Source: Rozella allomycis CSF55 (Eukaryota > Rozellomycota). From it: a DNA stretch of 40,510 bases. Positions 40,147-40,510 of this stretch are shown here, piece by piece. Made by a program: the position numbers and the translations under genes. The stretch's first letter is position 1. Each line of letters opens with the position of its first letter. Below the pieces are notes generated by a model. That model worked only from the letters and a program-made list of their open reading frames with translations. It was not told where the DNA came from and made no database searches. Where the stretch lies: contig KE561087.1 in NCBI GenBank assembly GCA_000442015.1, forward strand, positions 1 through 40,510, read 5' to 3'.

Positions 40147-40510
40147 TCAGCATTTACGGAAAGAGTCAAGAAAATTTATTAAACAAGAAAGAGCAGTAAT
40201 GAGAGGTTGAACTTTTATATTTAAGGCAACATCGTAGAATAATACATCATTAGAAACATCTAACAGAAAAACACCATCAAATGATCCAATATTGACAATA
40301 GGCGCTTTTTCTACTTTTTTAGAGTCAGGGATAGATTAAATAAAGAGGTGTATTGAATGATGTTTTTAGAAATTAGAATATAACAGTAAACTGAGTAGAT
40401 TATTGCTTCACCAACAATTAAGATTAAATCTTTAGTTTGTCTTAAAATTCTCTTATCCGAAAAGAATTTTATCATATTCAAGCAATCTTTCAAGAAGATA
40501 GAAGATTTCT
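40147..40510 (-). CDS. 3' end of an unrecognised minus-strand gene (5' end beyond window)
   Basis: The last exon reads VEKAPIVNIGSFDGVFLLD, VSNDVLFYDVALNIKVQPLI, TALSCLINFLDSFRKC and stops at 40147-40149. This is clearly coding in character. Just upstream a different frame is open (DCLNMIKFFSDKRILRQTKD..., ISKNIIQYTSLFNLSLTLKK). Adding one A to the run of six A near 40316-40321 would fuse the two frames, as in VPS15 at 361. A 72-nt intron would be the alternative and is far longer than any other here. The family was not recognised. Confidence 0.5.

Noticed and set aside
1-40510. CRISPR arrays, operons, prophage or insertion sequences
   Set aside because: None were seen. The spliceosomal introns and gene content are eukaryotic.

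Overview
This window is compact, A+T-rich eukaryotic nuclear DNA. It carries about twenty protein genes on both strands, many of which can be rebuilt end to end by removing very short GT-AG introns of 20-32 nt. The gene set fits an early-diverging fungus with a flagellated stage. It has DRC11/IQCA1 (dynein regulatory complex) and a CNBD2-like protein beside ordinary fungal genes such as RPC2, RSE1/SF3B3, condensin BRN1, a Pep12-type syntaxin and a possible Dam1 subunit. A Crinkler-type NTPase/nuclease, a signal-peptide protein kinase, a secreted sphingomyelinase and several secreted unknowns point to an intracellular parasite. My best guess is a Rozella-like cryptomycotan. That is inference from gene content, not a database match.

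Layout. 1-3507: the 3' end of VPS15, then an imperfect ~1 kb tandem copy of its last exon plus a facing C2H2 zinc-finger gene, joined at a single N (1934), then a secreted Thr-rich/RD-rich protein. 4118-8848: a DUSP-USP ubiquitin protease and a secreted sphingomyelinase-like enzyme. 8896-15390: DRC11 (minus) and RNA polymerase III subunit RPC2 (plus), sharing a divergent upstream region. 15478-20029: isovaleryl-CoA dehydrogenase, a single-pass membrane protein and condensin CAP-H. 20030-20785: a gene-poor stretch with coding remnants and a perfect 19-bp inverted repeat. 20786-24975: mitochondrial acyl-CoA thioesterase ACOT9, tRNA-Thr(AGT), a Dam1-like protein and CNBD2. 24976-28541: a relic Crinkler 3' end, an intact Crinkler-like gene and a secreted helical protein. 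28578-40510: UTP3/SAS10, a small unknown, a secreted kinase, a 92-codon ORF, SF3B3, an ATP synthase subunit h candidate, a G3BP-like RNA-binding protein, a Qa-SNARE and the 3' end of an unrecognised minus-strand gene.

The genes are mostly housekeeping: vesicle traffic (VPS15, syntaxin), transcription and RNA (RPC2, SF3B3, UTP3, G3BP), chromosome segregation (CAP-H, Dam1-like), mitochondria (IVD, ACOT9, ATP14-like) and flagellum (DRC11, CNBD2). Candidate host-interaction genes are interspersed. Gaps between convergent genes are often only 25-50 bp. The most unusual feature is the intron population: about 55 introns, all 20-32 nt, with three or four supported cases at 20-21 nt. Three places need one extra base in a short homopolymer or give a non-canonical junction. 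Together with the N they suggest some assembly or sequencing error.
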